Positions 15,841 through 24,917 of a stretch of 46,878 nt of DNA are shown here, one piece after another. The DNA comes from Massilia glaciei (GTDB lineage Bacteria; Pseudomonadota; Gammaproteobacteria; Burkholderiales; Burkholderiaceae_D), in the NCBI RefSeq assembly GCF_003011895.2, contig NZ_PXWF02000240.1:1-46878 (forward strand), given 5' to 3'. Each line of letters starts with the position of its first letter. Within the stretch, counting starts at the first letter, position 1. Under the pieces are notes generated by a model. The model did no database searches. It saw only the letters and a list, made by a program, of their open reading frames with translations, and had not been told where the DNA came from. The position numbers and the translations under genes were made by a program.

Positions 15841-18551
15841 GCCGTGCGCGCGGGTATCGTGAAGCTTCCGGTTTCTTTTTTGTAACTGGCGCTAGCCGCG
15901 CGCGCGTCGGCGGCGCCGACGGCGGTGTGCACCGGATGCAACCGCAGCCGCTGCCCCTTGACCTGCGGCACCACCACGGTGTGCGCTACCTTGTCGACGT
16001 TGACGAAATACGCCACCCGCTTGAAGCGCGCGCCCGGATAGCCGGCGCCATCGATCAGGGCGGCCAGCACGGTCGGCTCCTGCCCGGCCCCGGTGTTCAC
16101 AAAACGCAGGCGCGCCTTGATGTCGGCCGCGCTGCGCAGGCGGAACAGGGTCGAGCTAGCGCGGATGCGCAGCAGGTCCCTGAAGGCGTCGCGCGCGAAC
16201 GCGATGTCGCTTGGCGACGGCTTAAAGGCGGGGTTGGCCAGCAGCGGCTTGATCAACGCCCAGTCCTTGCCGTTGTCCTCGAAGCGCGGCAGGCCGGTGC
16301 CGAAGTAGTTGTCGCGGTAGCTCCAGTCGATCCGGTTGAACCAGTCGCCCGAATTGAAGCTGTTGCGGTCGAGCGATTTCGAGCGCAGGGTGTCGATCCC
16401 CGCGTGGTAGTAGGCCACGCCCTGGCTGAAGGCGTTGATCGCCGCGCCCAGCACCTGCACGCGCGCGCGCTCGGCGGTGCTGGTGGCGGCCGGCAGCTTG
16501 AACACGTTCATGTCGTACAGGGTCTGGTTGTCGTGGTTCTCGACGTAGTTGACGACCTCGCCCGGCTCGCTCACGTAGCCGGCCGGCTGGCCGCCGTAGT
16601 CGATCGCCTCGAGCGCGACGGTGGCGCCCTGGTGGTTCTGCATCCGGTAGCTGCGGATCGAGCCGGCCAGTCCCACGCGCACCATGTCGGCCGCCCTGAG
16701 CAGGTCGGCCGCCGGGCGCGCGCCGGCCTGCGCGTTCGGGTCGTACACCAGGCCGTTGATGTAGCCCTGGCGCTTGACCATGTCGGCGCCGCTGTCGCCG
16801 GCCGAGCCGCCGCGCACGGCGTCGCGCGCGCGGTCGCTGAAGGTGCCGATGCCGCTGCCGTTCAAGGACAGCTGCGAGGCCTGCACGAAGCGCGTGCCGT
16901 TGGCGACCTCGCCGAAGTTCCAGCCCTCGCCGATCAGTTGCACCGGGTGGCCGGCGGCGGCGTCGACGCGGCGCTGCAGCTGCTCCATGACCGCGCGCGG
17001 CTGGTGCCCCATGAGGTCGAAGCGGAACGAGTCGATCTTGTACTCGCGCGCCCACAGCTCGGCCGACTCGACCATCAGCTTGCCCATCATGCGCCGCTCG
17101 GTGGCGGTGTTGTCGCAGCAGGTCGATTGCTCGACCTTTCCGGCGGCGTCGAGCCGGTGGTAGTAGCCCGGCACGATCCGGTCGAGCACCGATTTCTCCT
17201 TCTGGCCCGAGGCGAAGGTGTGGTTGTAGACCACGTCCATGCCGACCCGCAGGCCGGTTTGGTGCAGGTTCATGACCATCGCGCGCAGTTCGATCACGCG
17301 CCGCGCGCCGTCCGCCGCGTCGCTCGCGAAGCTGCCCTCGGGCGCGCTGTAGTGGAACGGGTCGTAGCCCCAGTTGAAACAGTCGGTCTCGGCGCTCTTT
17401 GACACCAGCGCCTGCTGCGCCTCGCCGTCGGGCGCGCCGGACGGGGCGGGCACGACGCAGCCGCTTTCGGGCACGCTGCCGATGTCGTAGACGGGCAGCA
17501 GGTGGACGTCGGTCATGCCGGCCCGCGCCAGCGCGGCCAGGTGCCGCATGCCGTTCGAGCCGCGCTCCGAAAACGCGGCGTACTTACCGCGGTTGGGCGC
17601 GCTGACCGTGGGGTCGTTGATCGAAAAATCGCGCACGTGCAGTTCGTAGATCGACATGTCGGTTTGCGCCTTGACCGTGCGTGGCGCGCGGTGCCGGTCC
17701 CAGCCCTTGGGCTTGAGCGAGGCCTGCGCGAGGTCGGCGATGTAGCTGCGTTTGGAGTCGGTGCTGACGCTGACCGAGTAGGGGTCGGTGACCAGGTTGC
17801 GCACCATGCCGGCGCCGGGCACGAACACATCGACCACATAGGTGTAGTACTTGCCGCGCAGGGTGGCGGGGGCGCTGGCGCGCCAGGCGCCGGTGCCCGC
17901 CTCGCGCAGCATCGGCGCGATGGCGGCGGCGCGCGCGCTGCCGCTGTCGTAGGTGCACAGCGACACCTGGCGCGCGGTCGGCGCCCACAGCGTGAAGCGG
18001 GCCGCGCCGCCGTCCACGCGCACGCCCAGGTCGGGTATGGCTTCGGCCGCGCGGTACAGGTCGTCGAGCGCGGCGCCGGACTGGATCCGGGTGGCTGCGA
18101 GCACGGTGCCGTCGGCCGCCTCGGCCACCAGCAGCAACTGCCCGGTGTGCATGGCGGCCAAATGCTTGGCGTCGGCGTCGGCCACGCGCAGCACCGGTCC
18201 GGCCGCCAGGTAGCCGAATCCCGCGGCCGCCCTGGCCGCCGTGGCGCCATCGGCCATCTCGAGCGTGAGCACGCGCTCGGCGCCGGCCAGCCTCGCGCCC
18301 GCGCTCGCATCGAGGGCGCCATCGGCCGAATAGGCGAGCTTGAAGACTTTGCCGCGGTCGGCGCCGGGCCACTGCAGATTGCGCCCGTCGCGCCAGACGG
18401 CGGCGGCCGGCGGCGCGGCGGCGGCCACCCGCAAAACGGTCTGGAACGGCGCGTCGCAGGCGTCGATGGTGGGGGCGTCGACCCCGGCGCTGGCGCCGCC
18501 GGCCAGTGCCGCCAGCACGGCGGCGATCGAAACTCGGGTGTGGGTCCGCAT
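15822..18551 (-). CDS. pulA: Secreted pullulanase-type alpha-1,6-glucosidase (GH13)
   Basis: A 909-residue enzyme with signal peptide ([17 protein letters not shown]). N-terminal beta domains come first (a CBM48-like segment with [20 protein letters not shown]), then the catalytic barrel: [13 protein letters not shown], region I DVVYNH (439-444), region [10 protein letters not shown] with nucleophile D512, region [11 protein letters not shown] with acid/base E542, and region IV VENHDNQ with D674. The YNWGYDP-like motif ([10 protein letters not shown]) is typical of pullulanases that cut alpha-1,6 branches in pullulan and starch. There is no lipobox, so it is periplasmic or secreted. Downstream steps (transport, alpha-glucosidase, glucokinase) lie next to it. 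A HexR-like site is 94 bp upstream. Confidence 0.93.
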   Translation of the reverse strand: MRTHTRVSIAAVLAALAGGASAGVDAPTIDACDAPFQTVLRVAAAAPPAAAVWRDGRNLQWPGADRGKVFKLAYSADGALDASAGARLAGAERVLTLEMADGATAARAAAGFGYLAAGPVLRVADADAKHLAAMHTGQLLLVAEAADGTVLAATRIQSGAALDDLYRAAEAIPDLGVRVDGGAARFTLWAPTARQVSLCTYDSGSARAAAIAPMLREAGTGAWRASAPATLRGKYYTYVVDVFVPGAGMVRNLVTDPYSVSVSTDSKRSYIADLAQASLKPKGWDRHRAPRTVKAQTDMSIYELHVRDFSINDPTVSAPNRGKYAAFSERGSNGMRHLAALARAGMTDVHLLPVYDIGSVPESGCVVPAPSGAPDGEAQQALVSKSAETDCFNWGYDPFHYSAPEGSFASDAADGARRVIELRAMVMNLHQTGLRVGMDVVYNHTFASGQKEKSVLDRIVPGYYHRLDAAGKVEQSTCCDNTATERRMMGKLMVESAELWAREYKIDSFRFDLMGHQPRAVMEQLQRRVDAAAGHPVQLIGEGWNFGEVANGTRFVQASQLSLNGSGIGTFSDRARDAVRGGSAGDSGADMVKRQGYINGLVYDPNAQAGARPAADLLRAADMVRVGLAGSIRSYRMQNHQGATVALEAIDYGGQPAGYVSEPGEVVNYVENHDNQTLYDMNVFKLPAATSTAERARVQVLGAAINAFSQGVAYYHAGIDTLRSKSLDRNSFNSGDWFNRIDWSYRDNYFGTGLPRFEDNGKDWALIKPLLANPAFKPSPSDIAFARDAFRDLLRIRASSTLFRLRSAADIKARLRFVNTGAGQEPTVLAALIDGAGYPGARFKRVAYFVNVDKVAHTVVVPQVKGQRLRLHPVHTAVGAADARAASASYKKETGSFTIPARTAVTFVQ

Positions 18552-18644
18552 GCGATGTCTCCCTTAATCGTAGCTAAATTACATATATTTTCGAGTGGAC
18601 GGGCGTGGTTGCGCCCGTTGATCGGTCTATGTTAACCGAATCAC

Positions 18645-18659
18645 TGTAATTTTACTACG
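18645..18659. promoter_or_regulatory. Candidate HexR/RpiR operator upstream of pullulanase
   Basis: TGTAATTTTACTACG fits the 15-bp palindrome TGTARTNNNAYTACA associated with HexR-type regulators at all but the last base. It lies 94 bp before the pullulanase start. A regulator of that family is encoded at 22458. This is an inference from motif memory and context. Confidence 0.4.
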
Positions 18660-18721
18660 CGTTTTTGATGGCCTGTTGGCATCCAGCCCGCGCACGGGGC
18701 GCGGGCGGGACGGGTGGCGCG

Positions 18722-20338
18722 TCAGCCCTTGGCGACGGCGGTGCTGCGGTAGTTGTCGACCATCTGGTAGCGCGTCGCATACCAGCCGAAGATGATCGCC
18801 GCAAGGAGCGCGAACGCGGCGAAGAAGTACATCTGGAACGCCATCACGCTAAAGCCGCTGCTGGCGATGTTGGCAATCACCGCCTCGTTCATCACGCTCT
18901 TGTTGACGATCAGGACCCACAGGTTGCCGATGGTGGTGCCGAGGAACCAGAACGACATGATGGTGCCCTTCATCGAGGTCGGCGCCTGGCTGTAGGCGAA
19001 TTCGAGTCCGGTGGCCGACACCAGCACCTCGGCGAAGGTGAGCAGCGCGTAGGGCAGGATCTGCCAGGCCATCGACACCGGCGTGCCGCCGTCCATGGCC
19101 ACCTGCAAGGTGCCGGCGACGATCCAGGCCAGCGACGAGAACGCGATGCCGCACGTCATGCGGCGCAGCGGGCTCGGTTCGATGCCGCGGCGGCGCAGCG
19201 CCGGGTACAGCACCATGTTGTTGAACGGGATCAGCAGCATCACGAAGATCGGGTTCAGGGCCTGCATCTGCGACGGCACGAAGCTGAACGTGTGGCCGAG
19301 CACGGTGAGCACCGGCGGCACCATCTCCTTGGCCTGCACCACCCAGGTCGAGGCCTTCTGGTCGAACAGGGACCAGAACGGGGTGGTCAGGGCGAACACG
19401 ATCAGGATGCGCAGCACCGCGCGCACGCCGTCGACCGCGTGGCCGGGATGGACGCGGCGCGCGCGTTCGAGCTGCATCGAGGTGCCGATGCCGCCGAAGG
19501 CGAGCAGCATCACGATGGCGGTGCAGGCGCTGATCACGAAGCCCCAGCTAAACGACATGGCCAGCGAGGCGACCGCGCCGGCCACGCCGAGCATGGCCAC
19601 GTAAAGGCCGTAGCGCGACTCGCCGGGGCCCACCGAAAGCAGGGCGGTGCGCGCGACGCGCATGAACGAGTCCGGGCTGGCCGGCTCCGGCGGCACGTGG
19701 GAGTACTTCTTTTTACCGAACCAGAACACCATGGTGGCGATGAACATCAGGATGCCGGGAATGCCGAATGCGACCGAGGGGCCGTAGTCGCGCAGGAAGA
19801 TCGGCATCAGCAGCGAGGCGAAGAACGAGCCGAAGTTGATCATCCAGTAGAACACGTCGTAGACCAGTTTGGCCTTGTTCTTGTTGGTCTGGTCGAACTG
19901 GTCGCCGACGAACGAGGAGATCAGCGGTTTGATGCCGCCCGAGCCGAGCGCGATCAGGAACAGGCCGAAATAGAAGCCGTTGATGTTGTCTTCGAACATG
20001 GCCAGGCACGCGTGCCCGGCGCAGTAGACCAGGCTGAGCCAGAACACCGTGTTGTATTTGCCGTAGAAGCGGTCGGCCAGCCAGCCGCCGAGCAGCGGGA
20101 AGAAGTACACGCCGATGACGAAGGTGTGGAACACGTGCTTGGCTTCGCCGGTGCGCTGCGCCTCGTCCGGGATGAACGTGAGCAGGGTCGAGATCAGGAA
20201 CACCGTCAGGATGTTGCGCATGCCGTAGAAGCTGAAGCGCTCGCACCCTTCGGTGGCGATGATGTACGGGATTTGCCGGGGCATCGGGCCGTTGCCCTGC
20301 GCGCCCGCCTGATCCGTGATTGATTCTGCCTTCGTCAT
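18722..20338 (-). CDS. POT-family (proton-dependent) transporter
   Basis: A 538-residue major-facilitator protein with about 12-14 hydrophobic segments. The N-terminus has the POT motif E-x-x-E-R-F-x-x-Y-G (E30, E33, R34 in EGCERFSFYG). Later come SGGIKPLISSFVGDQFD, a GGIxP/FVGDQF motif, and FFYWMINFGS-like residues (DVFYWMINFGSFFASL). By family it takes up di- or tripeptides with protons across the inner membrane. Its position between pullulanase and alpha-glucosidase is suggestive, but the motifs are those of peptide transporters, so a sugar role is not claimed. It is divergent from the glucosidase gene across a 327-bp region. Confidence 0.92.
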   Translation of the reverse strand: MTKAESITDQAGAQGNGPMPRQIPYIIATEGCERFSFYGMRNILTVFLISTLLTFIPDEAQRTGEAKHVFHTFVIGVYFFPLLGGWLADRFYGKYNTVFWLSLVYCAGHACLAMFEDNINGFYFGLFLIALGSGGIKPLISSFVGDQFDQTNKNKAKLVYDVFYWMINFGSFFASLLMPIFLRDYGPSVAFGIPGILMFIATMVFWFGKKKYSHVPPEPASPDSFMRVARTALLSVGPGESRYGLYVAMLGVAGAVASLAMSFSWGFVISACTAIVMLLAFGGIGTSMQLERARRVHPGHAVDGVRAVLRILIVFALTTPFWSLFDQKASTWVVQAKEMVPPVLTVLGHTFSFVPSQMQALNPIFVMLLIPFNNMVLYPALRRRGIEPSPLRRMTCGIAFSSLAWIVAGTLQVAMDGGTPVSMAWQILPYALLTFAEVLVSATGLEFAYSQAPTSMKGTIMSFWFLGTTIGNLWVLIVNKSVMNEAVIANIASSGFSVMAFQMYFFAAFALLAAIIFGWYATRYQMVDNYRSTAVAKG

Positions 20339-20665
20339 TGGTGCTCCGATTGTTTTTCACAAAGACGCGATGCTAAGCCCAAGCTGGTGGGCTTGCAACA
20401 AGAAAACCGTGCGGCGGGCCCGGCTGGAAGCCGGTGGATCCCGCCGATGCCGGAATTTCCTTTGGAATTCCTGTAGTTTGACTACTACAAGTGTTGGCAA
20501 TAAAGCGACACTGTATGTGCAAGTCATTGATAATTATGTGTTTTAGCTCAATTATCCACCGCCGTCCGCGATTTGTAATCTTGCTTGTTCTGATGTATAT
20601 TCTCTACAAACCAATTCGACGACCATGCGCACGCGCTTGGCCGCTTTGCATCCACGGGACAAGAC
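20339..20665. other. 327-bp divergent intergenic region (transporter / alpha-glucosidase)
   Basis: No gene is seen. The region is more AT-rich than its surroundings from 20480 to 20630, contains the HexR-like site at 20472-20489, and must hold the promoters of both flanking genes. The segment TGTATATTCTCTACA at 20594-20608 is a weaker palindrome. Confidence 0.55.
20472..20489. promoter_or_regulatory. Candidate HexR/RpiR operator upstream of alpha-glucosidase
   Basis: TGTAGTTTGACTACTACA has perfect 6-bp half-sites (TGTAGT and ACTACA, six bases apart). Its first 15 bases also fit the HexR-like TGTARTNNNAYTACA pattern except for the last base. It is 177 bp before the alpha-glucosidase start and 134 bp before the transporter start. 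Candidate only. Confidence 0.45.
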
Positions 20666-22306
20666 ATGCACACTCCAGCCGCGCGCAATTCCAACCAGCA
20701 GACGCCATGGTGGCGCGAGGCGATCATCTACCAGGTTTATCCGCGCAGCTTCCTCGACACCGACGGCGACGGCGTGGGCGACCTGCCCGGCATCACAGCC
20801 AAGCTCGATTACATCGCCGCGCTGGGCGTCGACATCGTCTGGATTTCGCCGTTCTTCACCTCGCCGATGAAGGACTTCGGCTACGACGTGTCGGACTATT
20901 GCGACGTCGATCCCCTGTTCGGCACCCTGGCCGACTTCGACCGGCTGATCGCGAAGGCGCACGGCCTGGGCCTCAAGATCATGATCGACCAGGTGCTCTC
21001 GCACACGGCCGAGGCGCATCCGTGGTTCGTCGAGAGCCGCAAGAGCCGCGACAACCCCAAGGCCGACTGGTATGTCTGGGCCGACCCGCTGGCCGACGGC
21101 AACCCGCCCAACAACTGGCTGTCGGTGTTCGGCGGCTCGTCGTGGCAATGGGACAGCCGGCGCCGCCAGTACTACATGCATAATTTCCTGGTCAGCCAGC
21201 CCGACATGAACTTCCACCATCCCGAGGTGCAGCAGGCGCACCTCGACAACCTGCGCTTCTGGCTCGCGCGCGGGGTCGACGGGGTGCGCATGGACGCCTG
21301 CAATTTCCACTTCCACGACACCGCGCTGCGCAGCAATCCGGCCGCCACCAACCGCGACACCTCGACCGTGTCGGACGTGAACCCGTACGGCATGCAGTCG
21401 CACCTGTACGACAAGACGCGACCCGAGAACATCGCCTACCTGCGGAAAATCCGCGCGCTGCTCAACGAATTCGGCGCCATCGCCATCGGCGAGGTCGGCG
21501 CCGACGATTCGCTCGCCGTCATGGCCGACTACACCGCCGACGGCGACAAGCTGCACATGGCGTACAGCTTCAATCTGCTCACGGCCGACTCGTCGGCGGC
21601 GCACATCCGCAAGCAGGTCGAGGATTTCGAGGCGCGCGTCAAGGGCGGCTGGGCCTCCTGGTCGGTCGGCAACCACGACTGCCAGCGCGTGATGACGCGC
21701 TGGGGCGGCGCCGCCCCGACGCCGGCGCTGGCCAAGCTGGTGCTGGCGATGCAGCTCTCGCTCAAGGGCACCCCGTGCCTGTACCAGGGCGACGAGCTGG
21801 CGCTGGTCGAGGCCGACGTCCCGTTCGAGCTGCTGCAGGACCCGTACGGGATCACCTTCTGGCCCGAATTCAAGGGCCGCGACGGCTGCCGCACCCCGAT
21901 CCCGTGGACCGACGAGGCCCCCAACGCCGGCTTCACCAGCGGCACCCCGTGGCTGCCGGTGGCCGCGCCGCACATCGCCGCCGCCGCCTCGTTGCAGGAG
22001 CTTGACCCGGAGTCGGCCCTCAATTTCGCGCGCCGCCTGATCGCCTGGCGCCGCACCGTGCCGCAATTGACGCGCGGCGAGATCGTGTTCTTCGACGCGC
22101 CCGAACCGGTGCTGGCGCTGCGCCGCGACCTCGACGGCGAGGCCGGCGTGCTGGCCGTGTTCAACATCGGTCCGCTGCCGGTCAGCTTCACGCTGGCCGC
22201 TGCCAGGGGCGCCACCGCGCTGGCCGGGCACGGCATGGCCGGCAGCGTCGACGGCGACCGGGTCACGCTGCCCGGGTTCGGCGCCTGGTTCGGCAGCGTC
22301 GGCTAG
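20666..22306 (+). CDS. GH13 alpha-glucosidase
   Basis: A 546-residue cytoplasmic enzyme of the oligo-1,6-glucosidase/alpha-glucosidase group. It opens with WWREAIIYQVYPRSFLDTDG and the QPDMNFHHPEV motif of alpha-glucosidases. Catalytic regions: DQVLSH (108-113), GVRMDACNF with nucleophile D210, AIGEVGADD with acid/base E276, and VGNHDCQR with D338. No signal peptide is present. It would release glucose from maltodextrins delivered to the cytoplasm, and the glucokinase domain encoded 151 bp downstream could phosphorylate that glucose. The exact linkage preference (alpha-1,4 or alpha-1,6) is not certain. Its TAG stop is the start of hairpin element A copy 2. Confidence 0.92.
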   Translation: MHTPAARNSNQQTPWWREAIIYQVYPRSFLDTDGDGVGDLPGITAKLDYIAALGVDIVWISPFFTSPMKDFGYDVSDYCDVDPLFGTLADFDRLIAKAHGLGLKIMIDQVLSHTAEAHPWFVESRKSRDNPKADWYVWADPLADGNPPNNWLSVFGGSSWQWDSRRRQYYMHNFLVSQPDMNFHHPEVQQAHLDNLRFWLARGVDGVRMDACNFHFHDTALRSNPAATNRDTSTVSDVNPYGMQSHLYDKTRPENIAYLRKIRALLNEFGAIAIGEVGADDSLAVMADYTADGDKLHMAYSFNLLTADSSAAHIRKQVEDFEARVKGGWASWSVGNHDCQRVMTRWGGAAPTPALAKLVLAMQLSLKGTPCLYQGDELALVEADVPFELLQDPYGITFWPEFKGRDGCRTPIPWTDEAPNAGFTSGTPWLPVAAPHIAAAASLQELDPESALNFARRLIAWRRTVPQLTRGEIVFFDAPEPVLALRRDLDGEAGVLAVFNIGPLPVSFTLAAARGATALAGHGMAGSVDGDRVTLPGFGAWFGSVG

Positions 22307-22412
22307 GAGCCTGAAGGGACTCGGGATCGTCGGCGCCAAAAAGCGCTGGACGGTCCGTATTTCGCCGCTTTCCCGGCCACTAGCTCGCTACTGGCACCGC
22401 GAAATCGTCACA
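22304..22412. repeat. Long-hairpin element, type A copy 2 (truncated, inverted)
   Basis: Begins at the TAG stop of the alpha-glucosidase (TAGGAGCCTG), then follows the reverse complement of element A copy 1: GGATCGTCGGC, GCTGGACGGTCCGTATTTCG, the apical GGCCACTAGCTCGCTACTGG, and CGCGAAATCGTCA. It then stops, without the remaining half of the second arm. The apical stem carries a C-C mismatch that copy 1 lacks. The end lies 46 bp before the glk-rpiR start. Confidence 0.8.
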
Positions 22413-22457
22413 AGCCAACGAGCACACTGAGTACGTCAACCAGCGGAAGCGAGCGCG

Positions 22458-24338
22458 ATGACCAAAGCCACACCGAACGACGCCGAAAAATTCGCCCGCA
22501 CCGCGTTCGCGGACGGCCCGCGCCTGCTCGCCGACATCGGCGCCACCCACGCGCGCTTCGCGCTGCAGACCGCGCCCGGCGTGTTCCGCTCGGTGCGCTT
22601 GCTGCGCTGCGACGACTTCAAGGGCATCGTGCCGCTGCTGCGATTTTATCTGGCCGACCACGCCGAGACCACGCTGCACCACGCGGCGCTGGCGGTGGCC
22701 AACCCGGTCAACGGCGACTCGGTGCGCATGACCAACCGCGACTGGGAGTTCTCGACCGACGCGGTGCGCCGCGAGCTCGGCCTGCACACGCTTTTGATCG
22801 TCAACGACTTCACCGCGCTGGCGATGGCCCTGCCGGGCCTGGCGCCCGGGGACCTGATGCAGGTCGGGCAGGGCAGCGCCGCCAGCAACGCCGTGATCGG
22901 CGTGCTGGGGCCGGGCACAGGGCTCGGCGTGTCGGGCGTGATTCCGACCGTGGACGGCTTCGTCACGCTCGGCAGCGAGGGCGGCCACGTCAACTTCGCG
23001 CCGGCCGACGAGCGCGAGTACGCGATCTTGCAGTTCGCCTGGCGGGAGTGGCCGCACGTCTCGAACGAGCGCCTGATCTCGGGCCCGGGGCTCGAAATCA
23101 TCCACCGCGCGCTGGCGCAGCGCAACGGCGTGCGCCCGGACCAACTAAGCCCCCCCGAGATCATCGCCGGCGCGTTCGAGCGGCGCGACCCGTTGTGCCT
23201 CGAGGTGCTTGAATGCTTTTGCGGCATGCTCGGCGGCGCGGCCGCCAACCTGGCAGTCACGCTGGGCGCCTTCGGCGGCGTGTTCATCGGCGGCGGCATC
23301 GTGCCGCGCATGGGCGAATGGTTCGCCGGCTCGCCGTTCCGCGCGCGCTTCGAGTCCAAGGGCCGCTTTTCGGACTACCTGGCGCAGATCCCGACCTACG
23401 TCATCACCACCCCGAACCCGGCGTTCCACGGGGTCGCGACGATCCTGTCGGAGCACCTGCGCGGGCGCAGCGGCGCCAACACCTTGATGGAGCGCATCGG
23501 CCACCTGCAGCACGAGCTGACCCCGGCCGAGCAGCGCGTGGCCACGCTGGTGCTGGGGCAGCCGCGGCTGGTGCTCAACGAGCCGATCGCCGGCATCGCG
23601 CGGCTGGCCGAGGTGAGCCAGCCGACCGTGATCCGCTTTTGCCGCTCGCTCGGCTTTCTGGGCCTGGCCGACTTCAAGCTCAAGTTCGCCAGCAGCCTGA
23701 CCGGCGCCATTCCGGTGCGCCACAGCCAGGTGCGCAACAGCGACAGCACCCACGACCTGTCGGCCAAGGTGGTCGACAACACGGTTTCGGCGATTCTGAA
23801 GTTCCGCGACCAGCTCGACGTGCGCTCGATCGACCGCGCGATCGAACTGGTGAGCAAGGCGAACCGGGTCGAGTTTTACGCGATGGGCAATTCGCGCGTG
23901 GTCGCGCTCGACGGCCAGCACAAGTTTTTCCGGTTCCGGATTCCGACCGCCTCGTATGGCGACTCGCACCTGTTCACGCTCGCGGCCGAATTGCTCAAGC
24001 CGGGCGACGTCGTGATCGCGATCTCGAATTCGGGGCGCCTGCCCGAACTGCTCAACGCGGTTGACGCCGCGCGCGCGGCCGGCGCCGACGTGATCGCCAT
24101 CAGCAGCAGCCACTCGCCGCTGGCGCGCAAGGCCAGCGTGTGCCTGGCGGTCGACCATGCCGAGGACAGCACCACCTTCCTGTCGATGATCTCGCGCATC
24201 CTGCAGTTGCTGCTGATCGATATCGTCTCGGTCGGCATTTCGGTCGAGTCGCACAACGCGAACAACGGCGGCGCGCCGGCCCAGGCCGAGAACGAGCTCG
24301 AGCACAGGCGCCTGTTGATTTCACATCTCGATAGCTGA
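22458..24338 (+). CDS. glk: Bifunctional glucokinase / RpiR-HexR-type regulator
   Basis: A 626-residue fusion. Residues 20-335 are a glucokinase of the ROK-independent (E. coli Glk) type: LLADIGATHARFAL phosphate motif, LIVNDFTALAMALPGL with catalytic Asp, GVLGPGTGLGVSG, EGGHVNFAP, and FIGGGIVPRMGEWFAGSPFR. Residues 344-626 are an RpiR-type regulator: HTH (EVSQPTVIRFCRSLGF) and SIS domain (YAMGNSRVVALDGQHKFFRF; AISNSGRLPELLNAV). The same fusion is known in Burkholderia and relatives. It links phosphorylation of glucose with gene control by a sugar phosphate. The start at 22458 follows GGAAGCGAG. A second copy of the regulator part lies at the left edge of the window. Confidence 0.94.
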   Translation: MTKATPNDAEKFARTAFADGPRLLADIGATHARFALQTAPGVFRSVRLLRCDDFKGIVPLLRFYLADHAETTLHHAALAVANPVNGDSVRMTNRDWEFSTDAVRRELGLHTLLIVNDFTALAMALPGLAPGDLMQVGQGSAASNAVIGVLGPGTGLGVSGVIPTVDGFVTLGSEGGHVNFAPADEREYAILQFAWREWPHVSNERLISGPGLEIIHRALAQRNGVRPDQLSPPEIIAGAFERRDPLCLEVLECFCGMLGGAAANLAVTLGAFGGVFIGGGIVPRMGEWFAGSPFRARFESKGRFSDYLAQIPTYVITTPNPAFHGVATILSEHLRGRSGANTLMERIGHLQHELTPAEQRVATLVLGQPRLVLNEPIAGIARLAEVSQPTVIRFCRSLGFLGLADFKLKFASSLTGAIPVRHSQVRNSDSTHDLSAKVVDNTVSAILKFRDQLDVRSIDRAIELVSKANRVEFYAMGNSRVVALDGQHKFFRFRIPTASYGDSHLFTLAAELLKPGDVVIAISNSGRLPELLNAVDAARAAGADVIAISSSHSPLARKASVCLAVDHAEDSTTFLSMISRILQLLLIDIVSVGISVESHNANNGGAPAQAENELEHRRLLISHLDS

Positions 24339-24500
24339 GAGGCTGAGAGTCTTTCGACCATGCCCGCTCAGCTCGCCGGAAAGCGCCCGCTCGTCGTTGC
24401 AAATGCTCGCCATAGCCCGAGCTATGGCTGTGCTTTGCGCCTCGATCGGCCACCTTCTGGCGCGCTGCTCGGCCACGTCCGAAAAACTCTCAGCCTCTGA
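24336..24500. repeat. 160-bp long-hairpin element, type B copy 2
   Basis: Begins at the TGA stop of glk-rpiR (TGAGAGGCTGAGAGTCTTTC) and ends CTCTCAGCCTCTGA. Two arms of about 80 bases pair almost throughout, with the apex GCCATAGCCCGAGCTATGGC near 24412-24430. Highly similar to 10003-10165 and in the same orientation. Confidence 0.87.
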
Positions 24501-24532
24501 GCCGGCGGCGGGGCGCGGCTGGGCGGGCGCGG

Positions 24533-24727
24533 CTAGCTTGCCGCCGTCGCCCCATGCAGCGCCGGCGCAAGGGGCGCGGCCGATGGATGCTGGTCTGGCG
24601 CCTGCGCCACCGCCGGCGCGCCGGCCTTGGCCGCGGAAGCGTCGCCGCAGCCCTACAGGGCGGCAGTGAGCGCGACGATCGTGCCGAGCACGCAGAGGTG
24701 GATGATTTTTTTCGCAGTGGTTCTCAT
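24533..24727 (-). pseudogene. Small lipoprotein gene interrupted by TAG in its lipobox
   Basis: Reading the minus strand from an ATG at 24727 gives MRTTAKKIIHLCVLGTIVAL followed by TAAL, then TAG at codon 25 (24655-24653), then GCGDASAAKAG and an Ala/Pro-rich tail to a second TAG at 24533. With any sense codon at position 25 this would be a classic small lipoprotein: basic N-terminus, hydrophobic core, L-x-G-C lipobox with Cys 27, and acidic residue at +2. The reading frame is otherwise intact over 64 codons. It could be a recent nonsense mutation, a sequencing error, or a coincidence; upstream AACAGGCAATATC is only a weak ribosome site. Confidence 0.45.
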
Positions 24728-24917
24728 GATATTGCCTGTTGCCCCGGTGAAGTTCCAATTGATACTAAACGATAGCTAGCCGCACAGCAATAAGAGCCCG
24801 GAGCGGCGCCGCTTGGTGTTGCTCTTGCGCATCTATCCGTGCGGCCGCCTGTCCCGATACCCTTCATGTTCAGTGTGGCGCCGCGCGGCATCGGTTCCCC
24901 GCGCGCGAAAGCGCCGC

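Noticed and set aside
18722..20338. Maltodextrin or sugar transporter assignment for the POT protein
   Set aside because: Neighbours suggest sugar use, but the ExxERF and FVGDQF motifs are those of peptide transporters.
20594..20608. Third HexR-like site TGTATATTCTCTACA
   Set aside because: Three mismatches to the pattern in the half-sites; not distinguishable from chance.
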